Assembly: GCA_045837725.1 (NCBI GenBank)
Contig: JBEWZL010000184.1
Span: 1-64,000, forward strand
Length of the DNA stretch: 64,000 nt
From: Vermamoeba vermiformis
Lineage: Eukaryota; Tubulinea; Echinamoebida
Direction: 5' to 3'
The position numbers were made by a program, and so were the translations under genes. Below the pieces are notes generated by a model, which saw only the letters and a list, made by a program, of their open reading frames with translations, had not been told where the DNA came from and did no database searches. How positions within the stretch are numbered: position 1 is the first letter of the stretch; each line of letters starts with the position of its first letter. Shown here piece by piece: positions 46,845-60,541 of this stretch.

Positions 46845-49767
46845 ATGGCAGAGCCTACAGGAACTAATACGGCTCCTACCGCAGAGTCTGGTGCGGCACC
46901 TGAAACAGTTCCCCAAGTCGCAACAGATCCCGTGCCCGATCCAGCTCCCAGCAACCCTACAACAGTAGTCGTGCCTAATCCACCTTCAGAAGAAGCACCA
47001 AACGTTGTGCCCAATCCAGCCCCCGGCAATACTACACCAGCTGTCGTGCCCAATCCACCCAATGTTGCGCCTAATCCAGCCCCGAGCAATCCAGCTCCCA
47101 GCAATGCGCCAAATCCGATTCCAGGCAATCCTATCCCAGTCGTAGTACCCAACAACAATGCGCCCGGTCCAATCCCCAATAATCCCGCGCCTAATACCGT
47201 GCCCGATCCTGAAGAAGATGACGGATTTGATCCCTCCCAAGTAATATTGAAGCCACCGGTTATGTCACCAAACTAACGTAATCGTCATATTTCAGGTCTA
47301 CATATCTCAAGCGAGAAAAGCAACACGGGAAACTAAAAAAGACGTGCACGAGTGTGCTGCGATCCTCGCCAACTACGCTGCAGACACCAAAGAGTTGCGG
47401 TACTTGATTGAAGATTGTCTGTCGTACATCTTCAAGGAGTTTGAGAAGCAAAGTGAGCGCATTAAACTTCGAATGTTTGACGTATGTAAATAAGAGGATA
47501 AAGCTGTAGCTAACCTTATTCAGAAATTTGTCAGTGGCTCGCTGAAAGGCGACAAACCCGATGTAGGCAAGAAGAAAAAACAACTATTGGAGTCGATTCT
47601 TGCGCTCGAGAAGTGGAAAAGAGAAGAATTTGAAGTCGATTTGAACCTGTTTCATCAACACGTGCAAGTTGACCCGGAGGCACAACAAACAGTAGTTGAT
47701 AACGTCAATCTCAAGAGAAGCTTGGACGACTTCCTAGTCAAGCTTCGTCAAGTCAACAGATACATCGTTGATATTGTTCAGTACCAGAGCCCGCAACAAA
47801 TGACAACTACGATGAGTTCTGGTGCTTTGTTGCAGGATTACGAAGACAATGACAGATTGATCGTAAAAATGATTGAAATGAATCAAAAGGAGAAGTTCAC
47901 GATCGTCATCATTGGCTTGGAAAAGGCGTAAGATTTTTCACTCAAATATTGATGCCTTAACACGCGACTCATGCTTGCGATCAGTGGCAAAAGTACTTTT
48001 GTCAATGTATTGCTCGGAGCTGATGGGGAAATAGTTCCGACCAATGAGAAGCGATGCACACAAGTGCTCACCATCATCATGCGCTCATCAAAGCCCGGCA
48101 CCTCTGCCACAGTCGAGTTCTATTCTCGTGAACAATACGAAGCCAACATCGCCCAAAGGAGCCCTGATAGCGTGTCCGAGGCCGAGATCAGAGCCGAATG
48201 TGACAAATATATTGGCTCACCTCCCTGTGCCGTTAATGCTGGTAACGAGTTTGCTGCTGAGGTCCGTAAATTCATTGCCGACGAGAGATTGATGGTACGT
48301 ACAACAGTTAGCAAGTGCTTGTAGCAGTGATTAACTTGTGCCTAGTACGTCGTGAAAAAAGTCACCATTTACACCGACAAGATTGAGGCGTCAGTGCCTT
48401 TCGAGATCATTGACGCACCGGGCATTGACAGTCCACTCAGTGAACACAAGAAGGCTGTCAGTGAGGCCATAGCCAAGTCCGATGCATTTGTCTTGCTCAT
48501 GTCTGGTCAACGTCCAAGTCTCACCGAGCCTCAGGTCAACATTCTCAAGTCAATCTTGAGTCAACACTATGACGCAATGAGCAATGCATTTGCAGGCATC
48601 ACGTGGCTCGACACCATGCACACTGTCGAGGTCTACAACAGTCACTTGGAGAAGTGCAAACAAGAACTTCTTCGCTTCAACTTCCCTCCGCAGAACATTT
48701 ACCCGATCTGCTCCAAGCTCAAGCTGTTGAAAAAGACTAACCCGAAGTCCGATGAGCTAGCTCAAATGACCCACAAAGCAAAGCTCTTCCCTGACCTGGC
48801 CAAGGGCTATGACAGTAAGTGCCCGTACTCGACGGGTCATGTAAAAAAGTAACACTAGAACTAACATAGATTGACAGGCCTAGAAAAGGAGTTCAAACAT
48901 GTTGTCAAAAATGAACTGCCGTTGAAGAGATTGAACCAAGCAATGGAATTCGCGCAGAAAAAACTGTTTGCAAACGTGTCTTCTGCCATTCAACTCGGTC
49001 GTCAATTTATTCCCGAGCACATTAACGAAGTCACCAAGCTAAATGACGAGGTCAACAGCATCAACGCCGAGCAATGGGGAGTTATTTTTGCGACAAAAAG
49101 GTGGGCTCCGACTATCGAAAGAGCACTGCGCTGGAAGAAAGAGACGTTAATTATGCACCAACACAAGCTGTTGAAAGACCTCAAACTGATGTTCAAAGTT
49201 CACTTTGATGACGCAATGAAGCAGAGCAATGTCCTCGAGAGCGTGATGCATCTCAGTGCGCTCATGTTAGGCAGTTCAGACACCGCGCACGGCCTCGTAC
49301 TCGATCATCACCACGTGGAGGGACAACAGCGCGCACGATTGGTTGAAAAATTCATTGACGTGGTGCAAGTCGTGTCTGCTCACCTCGCACGCGATATTTA
49401 CAACAAGTACATCCAAGAGTTTGTCAACTTGCTGACGTCCATATGTCCCGAGGAGCCAGACATCTTTCAGACCACTCGCAGATTGGAGCACTGTCAGCTC
49501 GAGATCTGGGCTCTGCTCAAGCGCGTGGCAGTGCCGCTCATTCACGCAACTGTCCGCTGGCCGCACGACCACAGTACTCCTCGCAAGACAGCTGCGCAAG
49601 AACTTGCACGCGTGGTCCCGTGGGTGGCTTTGCAACTGTGCAGCAAGCCAAACGACACTCCACAGTTAACTAGTCTCGTTGCGAATGCGCTGGGCTTTGA
49701 TTCTACCGGGGGCGTCAATTCATTGACGGTGTCGCTGATGGCAGACTTATTCCCAGGCGGTGTTTAG
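46845..49767 (+). CDS. Dynamin-like/large GTPase with Pro-rich N-terminus
   Basis: About 880 aa from six to seven exons. Residues 1-130 are a low-complexity Pro/Asn/Ala/Val stretch (VVPNPPSEEAPN, NPAPSNPAPSNAPNP) that splices at TCC-CAA into VYISQARKATRETKKDVHE. A helical part precedes the G domain: G1 IIGLEKAGKSTFVNVLLG near 325-340, the intron falling inside the P-loop; Thr of NEKRCTQV as possible G2; G3 IIDAPGID near 452. A G4 (T/NKxD) is not evident; TWLD is a poor candidate. The C-terminal half is all helical (KVAVPLIHATVRWPHD-like text), as in dynamin or GBP-type stalks. No transmembrane segment was seen. Function is inferred as membrane-active or defence-type GTPase. Its last third is duplicated at 50073-50611. 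Confidence 0.8.
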
Positions 49768-49835
49768 ACACTTCTTTTGTAACTGCATGTTAAATGATGG
49801 CCTTACATCCACAAATTTCTTCTTGTACAATTAAC

Positions 49836-49859
49836 TTAACTTCTGACCGAGTCGTCACA
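49836..49859 (+). repeat. Duplicated scrap of the kinase gene's first exon
   Basis: These 24 bases match 45171-45194 in exon 1 of the APH-fold kinase with two differences (core word CTTCTGACC..AGTCGTCA). It sits just after the GTPase gene and before the partial GTPase copy, the order expected if the kinase-GTPase pair was copied in tandem and most of the copy was lost. Confidence 0.55.
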
Positions 49860-50072
49860 AGGAAGTACTAAAAAAGAGCTTTGGTTCACACCAAGTGCAT
49901 AAATAAAATTCGATTAGTTTAACAGTTCAAAGCCAATATGACATGCATAGATTATAAAGAGCTACTTGCAACATAATGAACAGAATAGCTTAGTGGGTGT
50001 CAAGGAGACGCTCCTATTAGAATAAGAAAACATTGCCTGTCGATGATTGGCGTATTTCAAAAGAATAGAAAA

Positions 50073-50611
50073 AGATTTTGGAGTCACTTGATGGACTCAT
50101 GTTAGGCAGCTTGATCGGTGCACGTGGCTTGGTTCTGGATCATCACATGGTGGAAGAGGAGCAACGCACGCGATTGGTCGACAAGTTCATCGGAATTGTG
50201 CGCACTGTGTCTGGATATCTCGCCTGTGACATTTACACCAAGTACATCCAAGAGTTTGTCAACATTTTGGCTTCCATTTGCACTGAGGAGTCAGACATCT
50301 TCCAGACCAGCAAGAAAGTGGAGCACTGTCAGCTCGAGATCTGGGCTCTGCTCAAGCGTGTGGCAGTGCCGCTCATTCACGCAACTGTCCGCTGGCCGCA
50401 CGACCTTGTCACTCCACGCAATGCCGCCGCTCATGAGCTTGCGCGTGTTGTCCCTTGGGTCGCGATGCAAATCTGTGGCCAGAAGAACTCGACACCTGAA
50501 CTCGCTAAGCTAGTTGGAACTGCTCTTGGTTTTGTGTCGAATGCGAACACAGGCGCTGTTACTGTGCCTACCGAAATTGTGAAGCTCATGGGCACACTGT
50601 TTCCCAAATAA
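50073..50611 (+). pseudogene. Partial tandem copy of the GTPase C-terminal third
   Basis: About 175 codons without a stop match the end of the GTPase at 49229-49767: LMLGS, GLVLDHH, TKYIQEFVN, HCQLEIWALLKRVAVPLIHA, PWVA, ALGF, then FPK before the stop. The G domain, P-loop and all upstream exons are absent. The first in-frame ATG is at 50099. Bases 50320-50405 match 49485-49570 with one difference, while flanks are clearly diverged, which suggests recent gene conversion. Whether it is transcribed is unknown; it could encode a ~170-aa helical fragment. Confidence 0.7.
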
Positions 50612-50634
50612 CGCTATTCAGTAAACTTTGCTAT

Positions 50635-52823
<2,189 letters not shown>

Positions 52824-53036
52824 CTACGAATCAAACATGGCATGTTGGTATCGTTTTAAGTAGATACAACTGTCCCAGGGTCCCCCTTAGGTGAGCCTAT
52901 TGAGCGTAATTTAGAGGCCACCCAACGGTATGCGTTAAGACAATAACAATCCCAAAAATCTTATGCTATTTGACAAAAGTTTGACCGCCCGAACAAAAAC
53001 GCTCAGTTTTGTTTTTTCTTGTTTGCCGCACGAAAC

Positions 53037-53741
53037 ATGCAAAGCAACACCACGAAAGAAAAAATTGAGGAAGCAGAAGAGTTCTACCAACAACTCGTAG
53101 AGGAACAAAAAAAGTTCAGCAAAATATTGGCGGAAAGAGAGCGCAAACTTGCGCTGGCTCGTGCTGCGTATCTGAACAAGTTCCAGGGTGCAGGTTCATT
53201 CGAAATCTTGGATGAAGTCTTCAACTGCTTCATTGCCACAAACGAACGGAAGGGTAAACATTGGAGCTGGGATGATATAATCACAATTGAGACTGAACAC
53301 CCAAGGTACTTTACGTTCAAACACGACGAAATCAAGTATCTAGCGACAGTGGTCCGCGTCGATTCCCCAAGCAACGGAGAGTGGCTAAACATTAAACTCG
53401 TGAACAACGGGTTTGTTTATATACAAAGGAGCGGTCGCCGTGTTTTCCGCGGCCAGCTGAACGATGATTGGATTGTTCTCGATCAATCTACGAGTTATCG
53501 CTACTTCCAACATCTGCGCTCGCAAACACCAGAGTATGGCCAAGTTAAAGTCTACTACTCTGCTGCTCATAGGCTAGATATTAAGCTGTACACCAACAAT
53601 CCAAATCGACCAAATATACAGATTACATTCGAAGATGGCTACCCTTACGAAGAAGATGATGAGGTTCCCGAACCAATTTTACATCCGGGTGAAAGCCTTA
53701 CTTTGTTGTACGCAGTCACAAATGTGTCAACAAGCTTGTAG
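53037..53741 (+). CDS. Intronless orphan protein with N-terminal coiled coil
   Basis: A 234-codon frame starts MQSNTTKEKIEEAEEFYQQL. Residues 5-50 form a coiled coil (FSKILAERERKLALARAAYL). The rest is beta-rich with a KHWSWDDIITIETEHPRYFT block, FRGQLNDDWIVLDQSTSYRY and VKVYYSAAHRLDIKLYTNNP, ending in an acidic loop and a hydrophobic strand (LTLLYAVTNVSTSL). It may be a coiled coil plus a small beta-sandwich. I recognise no family. It lacks introns, like the F-box gene. Confidence 0.7.
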   Translation: MQSNTTKEKIEEAEEFYQQLVEEQKKFSKILAERERKLALARAAYLNKFQGAGSFEILDEVFNCFIATNERKGKHWSWDDIITIETEHPRYFTFKHDEIKYLATVVRVDSPSNGEWLNIKLVNNGFVYIQRSGRRVFRGQLNDDWIVLDQSTSYRYFQHLRSQTPEYGQVKVYYSAAHRLDIKLYTNNPNRPNIQITFEDGYPYEEDDEVPEPILHPGESLTLLYAVTNVSTSL

Positions 53742-53957
53742 GAGACGAAAAGAGCCAACTACAGTGCTTTCTTTATAAATACTCGAGGGATGACCCTATT
53801 TTATTCCTCGGTAACCTAATCTACATCCCCAATTTTCATGAAGCGGATCCAAAAATAACTCTTTTCCTATTGGTCGATCATTTTAACCAAAAATGCACTT
53901 CGAAGATTAACTTGTCTTCATTTTTAATTAACCTAGTAAGCATCCACAAGTCTCATT

Positions 53958-55122
53958 ATGGGCTCAAGTCAATCTGCTCACACTCCAGATCCCAACGCAC
54001 CTGTAGCTCGAGTGGATGTCGCTCGCTTATTGGCAGATGATCCAGACGTTAAGCCCCTCTTCTTAGAGAATATGTTACAACGTGGATTTTGCGTCCTATC
54101 GCTCGATCCACAGTCGATAGAAGCGATAAACGCTTATGTTGAAGCTGGACAGGTACGTAGCAATTCCAAAATTTTACATAAGTAAAATATGTTGTATCAA
54201 GGCATAAATTGACATAATTTCTTCATTAGAATTTTTTTAATCAAGATCAAGCAAAGAAAAGTGAGCTTCAAAAAACAGACGATATTTTGGGCAAGAAGAA
54301 CGAAGGCTATCTATTGGTCGAGGGTGTAAAAGAATTCTTAAAGGTATTTAGCGGCAAATTTAATATTTCGATCGTTGAATTCTAATTTATTTGAATAACA
54401 GCTCAAATCCGGAGATAAAGTCCCTGATCACCCAGCAGACTTGAATGAGAAGTTCAACAATGTATTTAAAGTATTCAACGCCATATCTAAACAATGTTTC
54501 ACTATTTTGGCGCAACATCAAAGCCCTCAAACAGGAAATAAGCCTTACATTTCAGAAGATCTGACCAAAACAGTTCTACAAAAAGCTGATGCACGGTAAG
54601 ATTGATACAAGTGCCTATATATCACTCGGTAACTAATCGCACTCGTAATACAGCTCATCGGTCTCATTTATTCATTATTTTGCTCGCGAACCGCCCAGTG
54701 ACCGAGCAATGGACGGCACTCTTCCGAGCCACTACGACGAGAACGGTCAAAATATTCCGAGCAAAGTGCACACTGACACGGGTGTGATGACATTTATTCT
54801 GTGCAACGATGTGCCGGGCCTGCAAGTCGAGAACAGATTGCTGGGACTGAAGGGCGATGAAGAAGAATTAGATCCGAGCACTTTTATTGACGTCGAGAAG
54901 ATCTGCAAGCCTAGACTAGAGATGTTTTGTATTATGGGACGTAAGATGGAATTGTTTGCACAACACTCTCCTCCTGCGTTCAAGGCCACCATTCATCGTG
55001 TCGTACGTACAGCAGGTCTGTCTCTACCCATAGATTCGTATTAACACTTCTATTATGATTAGGCCCTGCCTTACAAAACTGAGCGACATTCACTTCTGTA
55101 TTTTATGGACGTACCTGTCTAA
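53958..55122 (+). CDS. 2-oxoglutarate/Fe(II)-dependent (IPNS-like) oxygenase, N-myristoylation signal
   Basis: Five exons join to about 300 aa. The start MGSSQSAHT fits an N-myristoylation site. The N-terminal part reads ARVDVARLLADDPDVKPLFL and MLQRGFCVLSLDP, the DIOX_N-like region. The iron ligands are visible: HTDTGVMTFIL (HxD), a distal His in FKATIHRVALPYKTERHSLL, and the 2OG-binding Arg-x-Ser in ERHSLLYF. The fold is that of plant and fungal DIOX/isopenicillin-synthase proteins. The substrate is unknown. All three metal ligands are kept, so activity is likely. Membrane tethering by myristate would be unusual for this family. Confidence 0.85.
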
Positions 55123-55317
55123 CGTGATTACATAATCACCAACGAATTGTAAAAAAGAATGTATATAAAGGCTAATATCGCAATAATTACAGTTTTATTT
55201 TGTGTTGAGATTTCTTCTCAACAATGTATTGTGAAAATTCGAGGCTCCAAATCCTCGTTACAAGTGAGGACTTGGAATTAAATAAATTAAAGGGGAATTA
55301 ATATTATAGTAACAGGG

Positions 55318-57818
55318 TTAAATTAAGGATTGAGACCTGACACGGTGTGCAAGTCCTCCATCTGTACATCCATAGCGCTGTTCAGTCTCGCGCCATTCGC
55401 TCGGATCAATTAATCCATCGCGATTAGTGTCGGCCACTAAGAACACGGCCTTGGATAATGAGACGTCAGGTAGTGACTCCAACATCTCATTTTGATCGAT
55501 AAATCCGTCTCGATTCTTGTCGAGATCATTAAATGTCAAATTGCCAAAGATTTCATTCCAATCTTCAGTGATGAGTGCGGCAATGATGCACTCCACTACT
55601 GTTGGATCTATAAACACAACATTAGAGCCAATTTTAATAGGTGTGAGGTACTATCGTTACGTACATTCGTGGTGTGGCTTCTTCTTCTTGATAGTCGTAT
55701 TCAGGTACCGCAACAATGGGTCGTTGGTGGCCTTGGGCTCGGTGTTGTTGCGCATACTAAGAGGCCAAAGAGTCTTGTAAAGTTTATCGGCCTCGAAGGG
55801 CTTGTTGTTGATTTTGACGATATTTCCGTCTGCGTCCAGCTTGATGCCGTCATCGAATTGCAAAAATCCAAAAAATTCACCTGTCAGCTATGTTAGCCAA
55901 ACATTACACGAACTTTGAGCGACGAAATTACCTTTGCTTCGTGAGAATTTGATCGACTCGGCAATGACATGGCCTGGCAAGTCAATGGGACAGAGTTCAT
56001 CCCATCGAATCTCGTGGTGCAAATCGACCATTGTCACGCCATTAGGAAACGCTTTTTTGCCTTTGAACACACCGCCGTGCACTAAGACCGCGTCCACGTG
56101 GTTGAAGTTGCGTACTTTGGTCAATAAATAAGTAGCAAAAGTCGTGTTGATTTTCCTAAAGTGTATGGTCAGATCTGCTATCAATGATGAAATTGATGCT
56201 TGCACTTACTTAGGATCCAATGAAGACAGTGGCTTCTTGCGCAAGAACTTGTTCTTAACAAAGTTCAATATTTGTTTGCCTGTGCTAATGATTTGTTCAA
56301 CTGCTGGGTCCGTGTCCATATTCGGATCTGTAATTTCAAACATTTCTACGTTCATCGAAATATTCTTAGGATCTTCGTTGTCGATTTGTATAGTGGTCAC
56401 ACCAACCTATTAATACCGTACGTTAGTGTCTCAAATTTGAATTTCAAAACGAAGAAAATTCATCTAAACTTACGTGAGTGCAATTACAACCGACTTTGAC
56501 GATCCAGCAGTCACGGCCAACCCTGTTAATATTCTTCTCGATGAAAGGTACGTGATCATGACCACCAAGAATAACATCAACGTCCTCATGCATGGCCATG
56601 TTTCGATCGAGCGGAAAGTCCTGATGCGTTAATGCAATAACAACATCGGCCTTCTTCTCATTACGCATGAATTCAATGTGCCTTCGGGCCACTTTAGCGA
56701 CAGGTTCGATTGTAATATCATAAGGAACGTTAATACAGAGCCTCTTTGTCTTCTCAGTGCAGAATCCAAGCCAACCAATCTAATCGTGGCAAAATTAACA
56801 TCAATTGATATAAAAATCATCTACAAATTATGTAACATGTTCATTTCGCATTTATCGCGTTCACTCTACGTTTTGAATCCATTACTTGAACGCGATCGAA
56901 AGGATTACAGAAAATAAAAGGGGTGCATAAAATCGATTGCTTACCTTGTACTTATTCGGTCCTACTTCAGTAACTTCATAGGGAATAGTTCCTTCCAGCC
57001 TAAATTAATGTCCAGTCAGTACTGAAGCACGCGTTTTGCGAGATCTCGCGTGCTACGACCATACAACCCTCAAAAACGATCATAAATAGTTTAGAATTAA
57101 AATAATAGGCGTTATTGATCTAAACTTACGTGTTTATGTTCGTATTAATCCACTTGAACTTGGATTGCTTGATTCGCTGTAACATGTTGCTTACAGATAA
57201 ATCGAATTCATGATTTCCGACACCAACATAATCAAATCCAACCTATTTAATTATTAGTATTAAGTAATGCGATTAAGCCGCAATTTTTGAGAAATTGAGC
57301 AGATCAGTTTGAAAGAGAATAATCCCTGGCTCTATTATTGTGTAATACAATCACCCTTATGTACATAAGCCATACTGGGTAATAATTTTTCAATCGATAA
57401 TAATTTTCGTTTCGAAATTCTTCCCACAAAAAAACCGATCGAGCAAACAAATTGAAAACTTCTATGCCAAGAGATTTACACTGATAAAATTATTCGCATA
57501 ATTACATTAAATAAATATTTAACAAATGAGAAGGGAAATTATCAAATGTTGTCAAAATACCTGATTCATTATGTCGATTTTCGTTTTTCCTTTATCGATA
57601 GACGAGAGGAGTGAAGGGCTAAGGAAATCTCCATTGAGAGTGACGTAGTGGGCATCAGGTTGAAGGTCTTTGACTCTGTTTTTAATAAAAGCCGCTAATC
57701 TGCCAAAGTGATCTATCGCGTAGATGTCATTCACGGAGAACAACATCACCGTAGTATAAGCGGGCTTGTTATTATTAGCGCCGGCTGGTGCGCTGGTATT
57801 ATTTTGCTTTTCTGCCAT
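55318..57818 (-). CDS. 5'-nucleotidase-type metallophosphoesterase fused to an EF-hand pair
   Basis: The start MAEKQNNTSAPAG leads to the metallophosphoesterase motifs FSVNDIYAI (D of motif 1), VTLNGDFLSPS (GD), VGVGNHEFDL (GNHE), VIALTHQDFPLD and ILGGHDHVPF. This is the UshA/5'-nucleotidase N-terminal domain. It is followed by the C-terminal domain type (LVHGGVFKG, DLPGHVIAESIKFS). The last ~90 residues add two EF loops: DLDKNRDGFIDQNE and DTNRDGLIDPSE, both with full Ca2+ ligands. There is no signal peptide, so the enzyme appears cytosolic. Ca2+ control of nucleotide hydrolysis is inferred. Long introns near the 5' end (about 300 nt) interrupt it. Confidence 0.85.
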
Positions 57819-58176
57819 TTTGATCTCGTTAATTTACGGCAGCGGTTGGACTTTGAGATGTAGAGAGCGCTGGTTATAACTTAGTACATCTGCAATAATA
57901 AAGACTAGCTGGTTTCTCTTGTGGTTGACAAATACAGTAGAAAGAGAACAAAAACATGGTCTCCAGGTCTGCTGAAAAGACAAAATTTCATGAACAGAAA
58001 CACGAAAACTACCAAACGTCATGAAATCCTGGCTGGAATTGTCGACGATTAACGCATAAAGCTTGACTCAAAATTGAACTAAAACTAAAAGACAAATAAC
58101 CTTTATTGGTCGTGCAGATCTGATCAACAACATCTGTTTCTCTGTTGTTCATCAGACGGTAACAAATGCGAATCGT
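57819..58176. other. Spacer between two same-strand genes
   Basis: About 360 bp lie between the 5'-nucleotidase start and the 3' end of the surface-protein gene. It serves as the promoter of the former and downstream tail of the latter. No exon or element was recognised. A reverse AATAAA-like word (TTTATTG near 58103) may end the surface-protein transcript. Confidence 0.4.
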
Positions 58177-60336
58177 TTACTGGATCTCGTCGTAACCTCT
58201 CTTACGTCTCATGTAAGCCCAGGCAATGAAACCAATGACGGCAGACAAGACAACAAGAGCACCCATAACAATGAGGACGATCATTTCAGGGGACAAACCA
58301 GAGCTAGCAGCTGTTAGGATAGAATATTAGTACTTTGCATGAAAGCATTCACTTTAAGCGTACTTTGGCTGCAGTCAATGGCAGTGAATCCTTCAGCGCA
58401 CTTGCAAGTACCCATATCCTGGCCGGAAGTGTTGCAAGTTCCGTGATCGCCACCGCAGTTGTTGGGGCAAACAGCTAATTAAATCAAATTAACGAATGCT
58501 GCTTACTATGACAACAGAATCATCAACTTACATCCGTGCCAGATGCCAAAATCGTACTTTTCAGAGGTGTTGGCAGCGGCAATGACACCAATGTACCAGT
58601 CACCAGCAGAGCCGCTGAGCACTTCCAAGTCGATTTGGTTGACAGCGCAGTACTCAGTAGAGCAGCCAACATAGTCGTAATTGTTCTCGTCAGGAAGGTT
58701 ACCCCATCGGACGTAGACGCGAGGAGTGGGAGCGGTGGTCATCGAAGCGACGGAGAAAGAGAGACGAGTCTTGTTGAACAAATCGACCTTGAGCTTGTAG
58801 TAGGTCATATCTGGACCAGCAGTACCGCTGACCAATTGACCAGTGGCAGGGGCCAATTCAACAACTGAAGTAGTGCAGTCGGGGCCAGCAACGTTGGCGC
58901 TAGCATTGCAAACTAGTGAAAATATTAGGTACACGCGCTAAAGAGTGTTTGTCGTAATTCTTACCCTTGATGGAAGAAATGAGATCGAAGTCAGTCTCGT
59001 TCGTTTTTCCGTCCAACAGAGCAGCAATCAAGTAGTCACCAGGAACAGGGTTTTTAAGAACTAACTCGCCATTGGCAGAGTTGGCGTCGTTCCAAGCGTA
59101 TTCAGCAGGGTTAGTGAAAGGATAGCCTTCACGACGCAAGTGGAGAGCGACATTGGGGTTAGTCTTGAAGGTAATGGAACCGTACAAAACGTTGTTGATC
59201 GAAGCAGAGAAACTGTCCAAGCCAGCAGCACCACCGAGGGTGAATGACACGTTGCCGGGCAAAGGAGCAGCGACAGGGGTCATCGAGCAAGCGAAGTCAC
59301 CAGACTTGCCGGCGCAAACAGTAGCGGTCAACTTGAAGTCCAGAGAGTGAGAGAAGTTGCCAGTGGGAGGCTTGACAAAAGCAACACCAACAACGTATCT
59401 GCCAGAGGCCAAGAAGCCGTGAGCGTTGACAGCAGAGAGGATCATAGCGGGCTTGGGAGGCTCAACAGGAGCAGCAACAGGGGCAGCCTTGGGAGCCTCG
59501 ACAGGAGCAGCAACGGGGGCAGCCTTGGGGGCCTCGACGGGAGCAGCAACGGGAGCAGCCTTGGGAGCCTCAACAGGAGCAGCAACGGGGGCAGCCTTGG
59601 GAGCCTCAACAGGAGTCTCGACAGGAGCGCTGACAGGCATGCTTACAGGGACTGTCTCGACGGGGGCAATTTCTTGGTAGTAAGTGCAAGAGTCTTCGTT
59701 CCAACGAGCGGGGTTAGCAAGCTGCGAGTAGCGTTAGGAACGGAGTTCAGTCCAGTTCAACGAGAAATAAATACTAGTATGATAATTATCAAAGGAATTA
59801 CTTACACCTAATTTGGCTTGAATGCAGATCTTGAGACCGTAATCATTGATGGCAGTGTTGTTGGGCACGACGATCACAAGTTGTGAAGCCAAATCCGGGA
59901 GATTGAAATCGCTTCCGCATTGCCAGTTGTCGTTAGAAACGACGGCAGTGCAGTTGAATCCCCAAGGAGCTGTTAATAATAGATCAGAAATCCGAGATTA
60001 GGATGCAGTTTTTTTGTGATAGAATTAATAATTTAATAATATTGTTTCGCAATATATTGCTTATTTACTGTGCCATAAGAAAATTAAGTGATTTTAAATA
60101 TAAAGGAATAAAATGCCAAAAATAATTCGATCTGACACAAATATCCTATGATGAATCATTATGATTGACGCATCAAGTTAATAAATGTCCAAAACATATT
60201 ATCATTTTACGAGCACAATTATTAAGCGAATCTTTCTATTGAATCTAATAACGGCAAAAACGTTGATGCCTACCAGTAGCAGCAATTGCAGCGCTAAACA
60301 AAGCAGCAAAGATAAGGAGTACTGCTTGATTCTTCA
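58177..60336 (-). CDS. Type I surface glycoprotein with PPC-like domains, EGF and Pro/Ala repeat
   Basis: Exon 1 gives a signal peptide (MKNQAVLLIFAALFSAAIAA). Then comes a short Cys domain (APWGFNCTAVVSNDNWQCGS), a linker TVPVSMPVSAP, and a tandem 12-residue repeat VEAPKAAPVAAP. Two beta-sandwich regions resemble bacterial pre-peptidase C-terminal (PPC) domains (AVNAHGFLASGRYVVGVAF; TYYKLKVDLFNKTRLSFSVA). An EGF module follows (CPNNCGGDHGTCN, CKCAEGFTAIDC), then a membrane segment (MIVLIVMGALVVLSAVIGFI) and a short basic tail RRKRGYDEIQ. The order suggests a cell-surface adhesion or recognition protein. The first intron is about 300 nt. Total about 580 aa. Confidence 0.8.
59467..59610 (-). 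repeat. 36-bp in-frame tandem repeat, four copies
   Basis: Four units encode VEAPKAAPVAAP in the stalk of the surface protein. Unit length is a multiple of three, and copies differ mainly at silent third positions. Copy number is probably variable between strains, as in other Pro-rich stalks. Confidence 0.85.
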
Positions 60337-60541
60337 TGGTTCAATTGGCTTCAAACAAATACGAATGAAAAAACAGAAAACCGAAATTTTAAGAAAACGC
60401 GTAAAAGTTCTGTGGACAATTCGGATCCCAGATCTGGGAGTACTTTACAATAAATACTTCGGTCTTAAAGCAACTTAACAGATTATACATGTCTTTTCTC
60501 TTACAACCTTGACAGATGCGGCCTCTCACATGTAAGGTGCA

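Noticed and set aside
46817-47179. Gly/Leu-rich antisense ORF
   Set aside because: Complement of the Pro-rich GTPase N-terminus, whose frame joins correctly to the next exon.
47236-47276. Continuation of the GTPase first exon to a stop at 47276
   Set aside because: A GTAATA donor with TTTCAG acceptor restores a long frame with family-like helical text, so the stop lies in an intron.
59346-59811. Plus-strand Ser/Gly/Asn repeat ORF
   Set aside because: It is the reverse reading of the VEAPKAAPVAAP repeat in the surface-protein gene.
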